64,000 nt of DNA from the NCBI RefSeq assembly GCF_003254575.1, contig NZ_QJUA01000014.1:48879-112878 (forward strand), written 5' to 3'. The position numbers and the translations under genes were made by a program. Below are positions 7,669 to 16,342 of the stretch, one piece after another. The notes beneath the pieces are model-generated. The model ran no database searches, was not told where the DNA came from, and saw nothing but the letters and a program-made list of their open reading frames with translations. Numbering within the stretch: position 1 is the first letter of the stretch; each line of letters begins with the position of its first letter. This stretch comes from Mycobacterium kyogaense (GTDB lineage Bacteria > Actinomycetota > Actinomycetes > Mycobacteriales > Mycobacteriaceae).

Positions 7669-8961
7669 ATGACCGCTGTATTCGACCGTAAGAATATCTA
7701 CGAGCTGTCTCCCGCCGAGCTGGTGCAACCGGACCGGGTGGCCGGTCGGATGTACACCGACCCGACGATCTTCGAAGAAGAGATGACGAAGATCTTCGAG
7801 AAGGCGTGGGTTTTCGTGGCACACGTATCGGAGGTTGCCGCGCCCGGACAGTTCAAGTCGACGCATGTCGGGCGTCAGCCGGTCATCGTGGTGCGTGACC
7901 GCAAGGGTGAGGTTCGAACGCTGCTGAACCGGTGCCGGCACCGCGGTGCGAGCGTCTGCGAGCAACGGCAGGGCACCGCCAACGGCTTCACCTGTCCCTA
8001 TCACGCGTGGTCCTATGCGTTGGACGGTCGTCTGCGCGGGATCCCGTACCCCGATGGTTACGAGGGGGTGATGACGAAAGAGGGCATGGGGCTTCGTCAG
8101 GTCCGCACCGAGTCATACGGTGGGATGGTCTTCGCCACCCTCGATGACGAGGCCGAGCCGCTCGAGGAGTTCCTGGGCGACGTCCGTCAGTGGATCGACC
8201 TCTTCATGAAGCAGGGGGCCGGCTACCCGCTCAAGGTGCTCGGCACCCACCGTTTCAAGTTCCACGGCAACTGGAAGATCCAGTTGGAGAACACGACTGA
8301 TGGGTACCATTTCCCCATCGTGCACCGGTCATGGATGGCCTCGGTGGATGCCGAGACAGCCGAGATGATGAGCTTCATGACAGATCCGGCCTGCAAGACG
8401 AGTGATCTCGGCAATGGGCACTCGGTCGCGGAGATGGTTCCGGAACACACCGATCTCGATATCGACGATGGCACCGAGCCGCTGCAGTCGCGGTTTGACG
8501 GCCTGGTTGCGGAGCTGAAGGCGCAGGGCCTCGATGATGCTTCTGTGCGACGTATGGTCCGCGCGATGCACGGCACAGGCTTCAACCTCAACATGTTCCC
8601 GAACGTGTCAATGTCGATCGCGTTCCTACGGGTACTGCGGCCCATCAGTGTGGACGAGACGTGGATCGAGCATGTCGCACTGGGCCTCGACGGACCACCC
8701 GAGATCGTGGGCCCGGTCAACCGTGAACGACTCCGGGTGCACGAGCACTTCCAGGGCCCGTTCGGCTTCGGCACCCCGGACGACGCCGAGGGCTGGGATC
8801 GCGTGCAACGCGGAGCAATTGGGGGGCCGGATCTGCCGATCATGGTCAATCGGGGCATTTCTCGGGAGAAGACCGACGGCAAGTGGGTCACGTCCCACGT
8901 GACCGATGAGACCGGCATGCGCTCCGCGTACGCCAAGTGGAAGGAACTGATGAGCCAATGA
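7669..8961 (+). CDS. iacC: Rieske aromatic-ring dioxygenase large subunit (IacC-like)
   Basis: A 430-residue oxygenase alpha subunit. The Rieske [2Fe-2S] centre is Cys89-x-His91 and Cys109-x2-His112 (RCRHRGASVC, FTCPYHAWSY). The catalytic domain shows the bridging Asp211 and iron ligands His214 and His219 (ENTTDGYHFPIVH). It would act with IacD and the reductase IacF in dihydroxylating and decarboxylating an indole-acetate-derived intermediate to a catechol; that role is known for iac systems and inferred here from the gene set. The ATG at 7669 has GTGGAG upstream. The stop overlaps the iacD start by ATGA. Two leader hairpins and a candidate activator box precede the gene. Confidence 0.85.
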   Translation: MTAVFDRKNIYELSPAELVQPDRVAGRMYTDPTIFEEEMTKIFEKAWVFVAHVSEVAAPGQFKSTHVGRQPVIVVRDRKGEVRTLLNRCRHRGASVCEQRQGTANGFTCPYHAWSYALDGRLRGIPYPDGYEGVMTKEGMGLRQVRTESYGGMVFATLDDEAEPLEEFLGDVRQWIDLFMKQGAGYPLKVLGTHRFKFHGNWKIQLENTTDGYHFPIVHRSWMASVDAETAEMMSFMTDPACKTSDLGNGHSVAEMVPEHTDLDIDDGTEPLQSRFDGLVAELKAQGLDDASVRRMVRAMHGTGFNLNMFPNVSMSIAFLRVLRPISVDETWIEHVALGLDGPPEIVGPVNRERLRVHEHFQGPFGFGTPDDAEGWDRVQRGAIGGPDLPIMVNRGISREKTDGKWVTSHVTDETGMRSAYAKWKELMSQ

Positions 8962-9533
8962 CTGAGACCACGGAGGTGAGCGCGAGGGTGAAGTCTGGAT
9001 CACGTGGATCTGCCGGCCGTGGCCGAGACCTGCCGACGGCCATGGTGCCCACCTCTGATCCTCGTGTGGTGCGCGCGCTCGACCTGATCGCGAGGGAGGC
9101 GGAACTTCTGGACCTCAAGAACTATGAACGTTGGCAGGATCTGTACACGCAAGACGCGATGTACGTCATTCCGATCGATCCGGACACCACCGACTTCGAG
9201 AACTCGCTCAACATGGTGTACGACGACGCCCGAATGCGCCAACTGCGCGTGACGAGGATGACCCAGGGTTACGCGATCGCGGCGGTGGACGCTGCCGCCA
9301 CGTCTCGCATCATCGGCCGTGTCGTCCCGGCTGCGGTGTCGGATACCCGGGTGGATTTACGCGCTGCACAGAATCTGGTGGCTTACAAGCGCGGCCGTCA
9401 CGATATCTGGGCTGCCAGTGTCGACTACACGATCCTGCTCGGCGCCGAGCCCGAAGCGGACCGGATCGGGGGCAAGGTGATTCGGCTCGTGGACGGTGCC
9501 GACGAGGTTCCCGCTGCGGGATTCTTGTTATAG
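8958..9533 (+). CDS. iacD: Aromatic-ring dioxygenase small subunit (IacD-like)
   Basis: A 191-residue NTF2-fold beta subunit. After a 40-residue basic, disordered N-terminus come the core features: REAELLDLKNYERWQDLYTQDAMYVIP and the VDLRAAQNLVAYKRGRHDIWAASVDYTIL strands. It is structural in the alpha3beta3 oxygenase. The ATG at 8958 overlaps the iacC stop (ATGA), with AAGGA upstream, which indicates translational coupling. A strong hairpin follows the stop and closes the transcript. Confidence 0.82.
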   Translation: MTETTEVSARVKSGSRGSAGRGRDLPTAMVPTSDPRVVRALDLIAREAELLDLKNYERWQDLYTQDAMYVIPIDPDTTDFENSLNMVYDDARMRQLRVTRMTQGYAIAAVDAAATSRIIGRVVPAAVSDTRVDLRAAQNLVAYKRGRHDIWAASVDYTILLGAEPEADRIGGKVIRLVDGADEVPAAGFLL

Positions 9534-9543
9534 CGGAAAACCT

Positions 9544-9620
9544 GGTTGGCGAACGCCGAAGCGGAGCAGCCCGAAAAATTCCTGGGGCTGCTCCGCTTCG
9601 GCGCTTCTATGTGCGCCAAC
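9544..9620. terminator. Strong bidirectional hairpin between iacD and aldehyde dehydrogenase gene
   Basis: The left arm (9554-9572) and right arm (9585-9603) pair perfectly over 19 bp around a 12-nt A-rich loop. An outer pair, GTTGGCG (9544-9550) with CGCCAAC (9614-9620), extends the structure. It lies between convergent genes, so it probably terminates both. There is no long U-tract, which is common for mycobacterial terminators. Confidence 0.8.
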
Positions 9621-9694
9621 ACAGCACAGCGCAACGAGAAGGCTCGACGGCGCACCGGCGCGGCGTGTTCGCGTCCCGGCGCGCCGTGCCCGCC

Positions 9695-11146
9695 TCACAA
9701 GACGACGGCGACTGTCTTGGGTTCGGTGTAGGAAAGGATGCCTTCGTAGCCGAGTTCGCGACCGATTCCGCTCGCCTTGACACCACCCCAAGGTAGCTGC
9801 GGCGACAGGGGAGACCAGCCATTGACACCAATGGCACCCGCGTCGATTCTCGACGAAATGAGATGTGCGCGCGACACATCGGACGTCCACACAGTCGCCG
9901 ACAAACCGTACTCGTTGTCGTTGGCCATGGCCACGGCCTCGTCGTCTGAATCGAAGGGAATGATCACACCGACCGGCCCGAACAGCTCCTCGCGGGCGAT
10001 GCGCATGTCGTTGGTGCCCGCCACTACCGTTGGTTCGACGAAGAAACCCGGCAACTCGGGCACCCCGCCGCCGGCGACGAAACGGCCGCCCCGGGTGGCG
10101 AAGTCGTCGAGGTAGCTGGCCACGTGATCGCGCTGCCGGGCATTGACCAACGGGCCCATCGTCGTCGCCGGGTCGAACGGGTCACCGAGCACCTGCGCCA
10201 GGGCCGCATCCCTGAGCCCGTCCATCACGTCGTTCACCACAGATCGGTGCACCAATATACGAGTACCAGCTGCGCATACCTCGCCCTGATTGGTGAACAG
10301 CCCCATGGCGCATCCCTGCACGGCCGCCGCGACATCGGCGTCATCGAAGACGATCTGGGGTGCCTTGCCGCCGAGTTCGAGCGCTGTGCGCTTGAAGTTG
10401 ACGGCGGAGTTGCGCAGGATCGCCCGCCCCACCTCGGTGGACCCGGTGAACGAGATCTTCTTGACCCCCGGATGCAGTGACAACGCCTCACCCGCGACCT
10501 TGCCGGTGCCCGGAAGGATGTTCACGGTACCGGGTGGGAATCCGGCCTCGTCGATGAGTTCGGCCAGCCGCAGGATCGACAGCGAGGCGTCCTCGGCGGG
10601 TTTGACGATCACCGTGTTCCCGCAAGCCAGTGCCGGCGCCAGCTTCCAGCCGAGAATCATCAGCGGTGCGTTCCATGGCACGATCGCCGCGACCACTCCG
10701 AGTGGCTCTCTGCGGATGTAGGCATGCATCGGCGGGCCGCCGAAGTATCCGTCGGTGGATACCAGTTCACCGTTGATCTTGTCGGCCCAGCCGGCGTAAT
10801 ACCTCAGGGAGGCAGCGAAGTTGGGAATCATCATGGCGATGCCCTGGCCGACAGGCCTGCCCATGTCCAGGGATTCCAGGGCTGCGAGTTGCTCGCAGTC
10901 CCGCTCGACGAGGTCAGCCAGGCGGTGAAGCAGAACCCCTTTGGCGGAGGGGGGAGTCGCGCCCCACGCACCGTGGAACGCTGCGGCTGCGGCCGCAACC
11001 GCGTCTTCCACATCGTCGACGTCCGCGGACGACAACTGTGCCAGCGGCTCTGCGGTGGCTGGATTCATCGTGGTGAACGTCTGTTCGGCATCGCGCCAGG
11101 TGCCGCCGATGAACAGTCCGGCGTGGAGTTCAGAGATGTCGATCAC
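9695..11146 (-). CDS. NAD(P)-dependent aldehyde dehydrogenase
   Basis: A 483-residue ALDH-superfamily enzyme with the expected PWNAP anchor (Asn159), general base Glu257 (ALELGGKAP), nucleophile Cys291 (NQGEVCAAG) and the SFTGSTEVG NAD-binding loop. It oxidises an aldehyde to its acid in the cytoplasm. The GTG at 11146 was chosen because AAAGGAG stands 10 bp upstream and it gives the usual family length; the frame is open further upstream without homology. Linked to an amine oxidase and iac genes, indole-3-acetaldehyde or a similar arylacetaldehyde is a reasonable but unproven substrate. A CTAAAGGTA box lies 177 bp upstream. Confidence 0.85.
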   Translation of the reverse strand: MIDISELHAGLFIGGTWRDAEQTFTTMNPATAEPLAQLSSADVDDVEDAVAAAAAAFHGAWGATPPSAKGVLLHRLADLVERDCEQLAALESLDMGRPVGQGIAMMIPNFAASLRYYAGWADKINGELVSTDGYFGGPPMHAYIRREPLGVVAAIVPWNAPLMILGWKLAPALACGNTVIVKPAEDASLSILRLAELIDEAGFPPGTVNILPGTGKVAGEALSLHPGVKKISFTGSTEVGRAILRNSAVNFKRTALELGGKAPQIVFDDADVAAAVQGCAMGLFTNQGEVCAAGTRILVHRSVVNDVMDGLRDAALAQVLGDPFDPATTMGPLVNARQRDHVASYLDDFATRGGRFVAGGGVPELPGFFVEPTVVAGTNDMRIAREELFGPVGVIIPFDSDDEAVAMANDNEYGLSATVWTSDVSRAHLISSRIDAGAIGVNGWSPLSPQLPWGGVKASGIGRELGYEGILSYTEPKTVAVVL

Positions 11147-11322
11147 GGTACGTGTGCTCCTTTGGGACAGACGGGCATCCACGAGTCGCCGGAATCTCCG
11201 CGCGCGCAGTCGCGGGATCGATACGGCGGCGCTACCGGACCGCCCAGGTTCACGGTGTGTACCGCGTGCTGTCAACATATCGGCGACAGCGGCGATCATC
11301 CACTGGGAGTTGCCTGCGACGA

Positions 11323-11339
11323 CGTACGGATACCTTTAG
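11323..11339 (-). promoter_or_regulatory. Candidate activator box upstream of aldehyde dehydrogenase gene
   Basis: Read on the minus strand this is CTAAAGGTATCCGTACG. It shares the CTAAAGGTA core and the final TACG with the box upstream of iacC (7494-7511). It lies between the end of the sensor kinase gene and the aldehyde dehydrogenase start, in the sense of the latter. Confidence 0.38.
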
Positions 11340-11349
11340 CGATGTGCAG

Positions 11350-12837
11350 TCAGTTCGGGCGCTGCGCAAGCGGAAGGTCGATCGTCACTTCGGTTCCGCG
11401 GGGCTCGTTGTTCCCGTAGTGAATAGATCCGCCGTGGCGTTCCACGATGTGTTCGGAGATGATCAACCCGATACCCGAGCCGTCGAGTTCCGAAGAAAAC
11501 GCACCGTGTGCCAGTCGGTCGGAGGGCACCCCAGGCATGCCGCCCCCCTGATCGCGGATCCGGATGACGGCGCGATCGTCGATCGTGTCAGTTTCGATGC
11601 TGAGCTCCTTGACCTCTGTCGAGGGGCGCATGATTTCGTTGATCGCATTCACACAGATGTTGATGATCACCTGACCGATCAGAACGCTTTCGCCGTGAAT
11701 GAGTAGCGTCTCTTCAGGTACTCGGGCCTTCACCCCGATGCCGTATTCAGCGGCTCTGAGTCGAACGAAATACAAGCTCTCCTCGACCGTCGCGTTGAGA
11801 TCCATCAGTACCGAGGTGCTCTCGATACGACGGACATAGCGCTTGACGGACGCCACGATGTCTGCGGCGCGGAGCAATTGACGCTCGATCTGATCGATGC
11901 CGTAACTCAGGTGCTGTGAGTCCACCGTGTCTGTGGACAGCCGCGCTTTGAGCCCGCTCAGGTAGTTGGTCGACGCCGCCAATGGCTGCCCCAATTCGTG
12001 GGCAAGGATCATCGCCATGTCACCCATGGCGTGGTAGCGGCTCAAATACTGCAGATTGGCTTCCTGGTATGCGTTGCGGCGTTCCCACTCGACGCGTTCG
12101 GTCACATCGCGGACCGTCAATACCCTGGAACGAATCCCGTCGTGTGACACGATCTCGAGTTCACCCGCCAACCACGCCGTGCTGCCGTCGTCGTTGGCGA
12201 TCTCCAACTGCAAGCTCACCGAACTGCTGCCGCCGGCCAATGCTGCCACTACCTGCTCGCTGTGCAGTCGCGGTTCACACCGACCGAGGGTCTCCAGGTG
12301 CACGCCGCTCAATTGCGAAACCGTGCGGTCGAAGAGTCGGGCGGCCAACGGCGAGATGTCGGCAATTCGATTGTGCTCGTCGAGTACCACGATCCCTGCC
12401 GCGGTGTGCGTCATTATCCGTTGCAGCGACTCGGAGACTCGGCTGAGCTCCTCTTGCAGTTCCACTTCCTCCTCCATGTTGCGGAACTCGACCATGATGA
12501 CGGGGCCATCTTCACACGGCACCAGCGTCGCGCGGGCGTCGGCCAAGAAGTCCGTCCCGTCCTTCGTGCGATACTTCCACTGTTTTCGGCCGCTGCCATG
12601 GACCACCACTGACTGCAGCCATTCCACACCCAGTTCCCGGCGATATTGGTGCTCTTGGGCGCTCATGTGGTGTGCTTTGAGCGGCTTGAGTTCCTCGAGC
12701 GTGAACCCGAATGTCTGACAGGCGGATTCGTTGGCCCAGAGGATGCTCTTGGAGTACGCCTCGTGAATGAGGATGCCGGTCTGCGTCCTCCGGATCATCG
12801 CTTCGAAATCGCGGCGTGTGGGAAACAATGCCAGCAC
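11350..12837 (-). CDS. PAS-domain sensor histidine kinase (FixL-like)
   Basis: A 495-residue soluble kinase with no membrane segments. Two PAS domains (about 10-120 and 135-250) precede a DHp helix with phospho-acceptor His280 (ILAHELGQPLAAS) and an ATPase domain with N, G1 (DQGGGMPG) and G2 (GSGIGLIISEHIVERHGG) boxes. This is the FixL/TodS-like arrangement used to sense aromatic compounds or redox state. Its likely partner is the FixJ-like regulator at 16343-16978, 3.5 kb away and split from it by iacA-iacF. The start is uncertain: GTG at 12837 is used, but the AAAGG site is better spaced for TTG at 12828, and ATG at 12798 is possible. Confidence 0.85.
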   Translation of the reverse strand: MLALFPTRRDFEAMIRRTQTGILIHEAYSKSILWANESACQTFGFTLEELKPLKAHHMSAQEHQYRRELGVEWLQSVVVHGSGRKQWKYRTKDGTDFLADARATLVPCEDGPVIMVEFRNMEEEVELQEELSRVSESLQRIMTHTAAGIVVLDEHNRIADISPLAARLFDRTVSQLSGVHLETLGRCEPRLHSEQVVAALAGGSSSVSLQLEIANDDGSTAWLAGELEIVSHDGIRSRVLTVRDVTERVEWERRNAYQEANLQYLSRYHAMGDMAMILAHELGQPLAASTNYLSGLKARLSTDTVDSQHLSYGIDQIERQLLRAADIVASVKRYVRRIESTSVLMDLNATVEESLYFVRLRAAEYGIGVKARVPEETLLIHGESVLIGQVIINICVNAINEIMRPSTEVKELSIETDTIDDRAVIRIRDQGGGMPGVPSDRLAHGAFSSELDGSGIGLIISEHIVERHGGSIHYGNNEPRGTEVTIDLPLAQRPN

Positions 12838-12994
12838 CTTTCTGGGCGCTACTCAGCCCGTCCGGCGGCTGATGCCGGGTGCACCAGCGGGTAAGGGATT
12901 GCTTAGATCCGGCGTAGATAATCCCGATATCGCGGGCGCGGTCCCGCCTCTAGCCTAACGCTTAATGCGCGCTCAATCTCGAAATGGAGAATCG

Positions 12995-14167
12995 ATGACG
13001 ATGCCGACAACCCGTGAGCGGGTCAGCGCCGCCCCGCCCGGAGCTTCCCGCGACGCAGCTTTCGCAGAGGCGCTCGATGTGCTCAGAGACCGCCGCGACG
13101 AGTTCAACTCGCAACATTACGTCCCGGCTGACTTCATCGACTTGCTCAAGAGGACCGGGATGTACCGCGCTTCCACGCCGGCCATCTTCGGGGGTGAGCC
13201 GATGTCGCCCACCGAGTTCATGAGCCGCGTGGAGCGAATTTCCGCGATCGATCCCGCGACTGGTTGGGTTGCCAGTTTTGGTTCGGCGCTGGTGTATCTC
13301 GCGGCGTTGCCGATTGATTCGCAACGCGAGATCTATGCGCAAGGCCCAGACGTCGCCTATGCCGGTGGTCTCTTCCCCATGCAGGAGGCCCGGCGAGTAC
13401 CCGGCGGCTACGTGTGCTCTGGCGTGTGGCAGTTCGCCAGTGGATGCCGAGGTGCAGACGTCCTCGGCATCGGTCTGCTGGGCGGACCCGAGACCGAAGG
13501 CAGACCACTGACTGCGGTGGTGTCCCCGGATGATGTCGAGATCATTGACAACTGGCAGGTCGCGGGTATGAAGGCGACCGGTTCGCATTCGCTGCGAGCA
13601 CACGAGCTGTTCGTTCCCGAGCACATGACCTTCGTCCGTGGTGGTGCACCCACAGTGGACGAACCACTGACCCGCTACCCCGCGTTGAGTTATGCGGCGC
13701 AAGTGCTCGCTGTCGTCACACTGGGAGCCGCCCGTGGTGCGTTGGATTACGCCATCGAAGTCGGCGCTGAGCGCACGTCCATAACTGGAGGTAGCAGCAA
13801 GGGAAACCGGCCGGTGTACAAGCTCGGGATCGCCCGCGGAGAGGCCGAACTTCGTTCTGCACGAGCCTTTTTCTTCGACGTCACGGAGGAGGTGTGGGTC
13901 AAGGCGCAGCAACGGCAGGTCATCACCGACGAAGACCGTGCGATGCTGCGTTTGGCGGCCACGCATGCTGCCCACGTCGGCCGATCGGTGGTGATGCAGG
14001 CGTTTGACCTCGCCGGTACCGGAGCCATCTACGAGACTCACCCCCTGCAGCGCTACCTGCAGGATGCGCTCGTCCCAGCCCAACACGCCATGTTGCAGAG
14101 CAGCACCTACGAGGCGGCGGGTTCGATGCTGCTGGGGCTCGCACCCGGCATCCCCAGCTTCCCCTGA
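12995..14167 (+). CDS. iacA: Acyl-CoA dehydrogenase-fold flavin monooxygenase (IacA-like)
   Basis: A 390-residue group D flavin monooxygenase of the HsaA/HpaC-dependent class: helical N-domain, beta-domain (GLFPMQEARRVPGGYVCSGVWQFASGCRGAD, VAGMKATGSHSLRAHELFVPEH) and C-terminal helical bundle. Such enzymes use free reduced flavin from a partner reductase, here probably IacG. In known iac pathways IacA performs the first oxygenation of the indole ring of indole-3-acetate. The ATG at 12995 has TGGAGA upstream; an earlier ATG at 12965 has no ribosome site. It starts a four-gene unit, iacA-iacB-iacE-iacF, divergent from the sensor kinase. Confidence 0.82.
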   Translation: MTMPTTRERVSAAPPGASRDAAFAEALDVLRDRRDEFNSQHYVPADFIDLLKRTGMYRASTPAIFGGEPMSPTEFMSRVERISAIDPATGWVASFGSALVYLAALPIDSQREIYAQGPDVAYAGGLFPMQEARRVPGGYVCSGVWQFASGCRGADVLGIGLLGGPETEGRPLTAVVSPDDVEIIDNWQVAGMKATGSHSLRAHELFVPEHMTFVRGGAPTVDEPLTRYPALSYAAQVLAVVTLGAARGALDYAIEVGAERTSITGGSSKGNRPVYKLGIARGEAELRSARAFFFDVTEEVWVKAQQRQVITDEDRAMLRLAATHAAHVGRSVVMQAFDLAGTGAIYETHPLQRYLQDALVPAQHAMLQSSTYEAAGSMLLGLAPGIPSFP

Positions 14168-14200
14168 TCTGTCCACCGACTTTCCCCAAGGAGTGACGCT

Positions 14201-14557
14201 ATGTCCGAACAGCCCTTGCGCACACTGTTCTGCCTCGGCAACAACCAGAATTTCTTCGACCTTCCGAAGGCAGACATCGGCCCGGTGTGGGAGGCGACCT
14301 GTGAGATGCTCACCAATCTGAAGAACATGGATGGTGTGCAGGTGATCGGCACCTTCGACGACGACTCCCACCAGGTCGGCCCGTCCTCCACGTGGCCCTG
14401 GACTGCTTACATCCTCGCTGATGTCCGTGACCAACCCACCGTCAAGGACGCCTGCAACTTGCTCAGGACGACGATGGTCGGCGAGTACGCGCTGTGGAAG
14501 TTCTTCAAGATCGAAGCCCGGATGGGTCGTGAACTCGTCATCCGTGATGACGTCTGA
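14201..14557 (+). CDS. iacB: Small IacB-like protein
   Basis: A 118-residue protein with no known catalytic motif, rich in Trp, Asp and Phe (FDLPKADIGPVWEATCEMLTNLKNMDGV, SSTWPWTAYILADV, GEYALWKFFKIEARMG). It has the size of a dimeric ferredoxin-like fold. Iac clusters carry a small gene of unknown function, iacB, next to iacA, and this gene holds that position. The symbol rests on synteny. AAGGAG precedes the ATG. It lies between iacA (33 bp gap) and iacE (26 bp gap) in one transcript. Confidence 0.6.
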   Translation: MSEQPLRTLFCLGNNQNFFDLPKADIGPVWEATCEMLTNLKNMDGVQVIGTFDDDSHQVGPSSTWPWTAYILADVRDQPTVKDACNLLRTTMVGEYALWKFFKIEARMGRELVIRDDV

Positions 14558-14583
14558 CCGCAATCGGCGTGAGAGGGGCAGCA

Positions 14584-15342
14584 ATGAGCGACAATCAGTC
14601 AGAGCAGGGCATCGCATTCGTGACAGGCGCCGCCGGAGGAATGGGTAGCCACATTGCGAGCCGGCTGCACTCCGACGGCTACCGAGTGGTGTTGTCGGAC
14701 ATCGCCTTCGACAAGGCCCAGGACATCGCGATGCAGCTCAGTCCCGACGGTTCGACAGCCATACCGCTGGAACTCGACGTTTCGCACAAATCCGGGTTCG
14801 TCGATGCGTTGGTAGAGGTTCAACGTGTGTGGGGTACGCCCGATGTGCTGGTGAACAATGCCGCGATCACTCGAGCCGCGGACCTGATGACGCTGGCGGA
14901 GGACGACTTCGCCGAGGTGCTCACCACCAACGTCAACAGTATCTTCTTCGGCTGTCAGGTCTTCGGCGCTGCGATGGCGGACCAGCAGTACGGGCGCATC
15001 GTCAACATGGCTTCCCTGGCCGGACAGAACGGCGGCACCGGCACGGGTGCGCACTATGCATCGTCGAAGGGCGCGATCCTCACCATCACCAAGATCTTCG
15101 CAAAGGAATTCGCTTCGGCAGGGGTCACGGTCAACGCAATCGCTCCAGGACCCCACGACCTACCCATTGTCACAGCGACGATGACTTCGGAGCGCCTGGC
15201 GGCAGTCCTGTCGTCGATTCCGGCCCGCCGGCTGGGCAGCCCGTCTTTCATCGCCGACATGGTGGCCCTTCTCGCCCAACGCAATGCGTTCTTCGTCACC
15301 GGTGCATGCTGGGACGTTAACGGCGGACTATATTTTCGTTGA
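14584..15342 (+). CDS. iacE: Short-chain dehydrogenase/reductase (IacE-like)
   Basis: A 252-residue classical SDR. The cofactor motif TGAAGGMG (14-21), NNAAI (91-95) and the catalytic Ser144, Tyr158 and Lys162 (YASSK) are all present. Asp39 after the second strand (VVLSD) suggests a preference for NAD(H). In known iac pathways IacE acts on the hydroxylated indole-acetate made by IacA. The ATG at 14584 is preferred over GTG 14569 because GAGAGGGGC lies between them and would serve the ATG. The reductase iacF follows by 19 bp. Confidence 0.8.
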   Translation: MSDNQSEQGIAFVTGAAGGMGSHIASRLHSDGYRVVLSDIAFDKAQDIAMQLSPDGSTAIPLELDVSHKSGFVDALVEVQRVWGTPDVLVNNAAITRAADLMTLAEDDFAEVLTTNVNSIFFGCQVFGAAMADQQYGRIVNMASLAGQNGGTGTGAHYASSKGAILTITKIFAKEFASAGVTVNAIAPGPHDLPIVTATMTSERLAAVLSSIPARRLGSPSFIADMVALLAQRNAFFVTGACWDVNGGLYFR

Positions 15343-15361
15343 ACAACAAAGGATATGGATC

Positions 15362-16312
15362 ATGACGCTCATTGACGTCGTAGTCTCGCGAATTGTCGCG
15401 GAGACTGCTTCGGTGAAATCTCTTCACCTCACACGACTGGACGGCACTCCTCTCGGCGCGTACACGCCGGGAGCGCACATCGACGTCGTGGGGCCTACGG
15501 CCATCACCCGGCAGTACTCGCTGTGCAGCCGGCCCGATGCAGGCGACACCTTCACCGTCGCAATCAAGCGTGAGCCGAACTCACGCGGCGGGTCGGCGGC
15601 GCTCCATGAGCTCCAAGAGGGCGATGTCATCCAAATCAGTGCTCCGCGAAATCTGTTGACGATCGCGGAACAGGCCAGTCACCATGTACTGGTCGCGGCC
15701 GGCATCGGCATCACCCCGATGTTGAGCATGGCGCGATACATGGACGTACGGGGAATCGATTTCCAGCTGCACTACTTCGCGCGCTCGGAGGAAGAGGCGG
15801 CTTTCCTACCAATCCTGCGCGACCGGTGCCCAGACAAGCTGCACGCTCATCTAGGCGTGAGCCGTGAGCGTCAAGAGGCGTTGCTATCGGCGGCCCTCGA
15901 ATCTGCGGCGGCGAACACCCACGTGTATGTCTGCGGCCCAAGGGAATTCATGACGAAGATGATCGCGCTCGCCGAGAAGTACGTGGCCCCGGACGCCGTG
16001 CACTTCGAGAATTTCCATGCGGCGGAGCCGGTCGCGGCGGCCGACAATTCGCCCTTCGAGGTGGAACTCGAGGGCCAGACGTACCAGGTCCCGGCGGACC
16101 GCAGCATCTTCGAAGTCCTCGACGAGAACGGCTGCGACATCGACACCTCCTGCCAGGAGGGAATCTGCGGCACGTGTGTGATGCAGGTTATCGACGGTGT
16201 GCCTGAACATCGCGACAATGTCCTGACCAAGGCCGAGAAGGAATCCGGCGAACTCATCGCGGTCTGCGTGTCACGGGTGAAGGGGCAGAGAATAGTGCTC
16301 GACTACTACTGA
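15362..16312 (+). CDS. iacF: Oxygenase reductase, FMN and [2Fe-2S] (IacF-like)
   Basis: A 316-residue phthalate dioxygenase reductase/VanB-type electron-transfer protein. It has an FMN-binding domain (RQYSLCSRP), an NAD-binding domain (LVAAGIGITPMLSMARYM, HVYVCGPREFM) and a C-terminal plant-type [2Fe-2S] domain with Cys spacing C-x4-C-x2-C plus a distal Cys (DTSCQEGICGTC, AVCVS). It would pass electrons from NADH to the IacC Rieske centre. AAAGGATATGGATC precedes the ATG. It ends the iacABEF unit and is convergent with the response regulator. Confidence 0.85.
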   Translation: MTLIDVVVSRIVAETASVKSLHLTRLDGTPLGAYTPGAHIDVVGPTAITRQYSLCSRPDAGDTFTVAIKREPNSRGGSAALHELQEGDVIQISAPRNLLTIAEQASHHVLVAAGIGITPMLSMARYMDVRGIDFQLHYFARSEEEAAFLPILRDRCPDKLHAHLGVSRERQEALLSAALESAAANTHVYVCGPREFMTKMIALAEKYVAPDAVHFENFHAAEPVAAADNSPFEVELEGQTYQVPADRSIFEVLDENGCDIDTSCQEGICGTCVMQVIDGVPEHRDNVLTKAEKESGELIAVCVSRVKGQRIVLDYY

Positions 16313-16342
16313 TCGGATTCCTCCGGCAGTCGCTGATCTCAG

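Noticed and set aside
12962..14617. 551-codon frame opposite iacA and iacB
   Set aside because: It overlaps two genes with clear family motifs and translational signals, and its own product has no recognisable domain.
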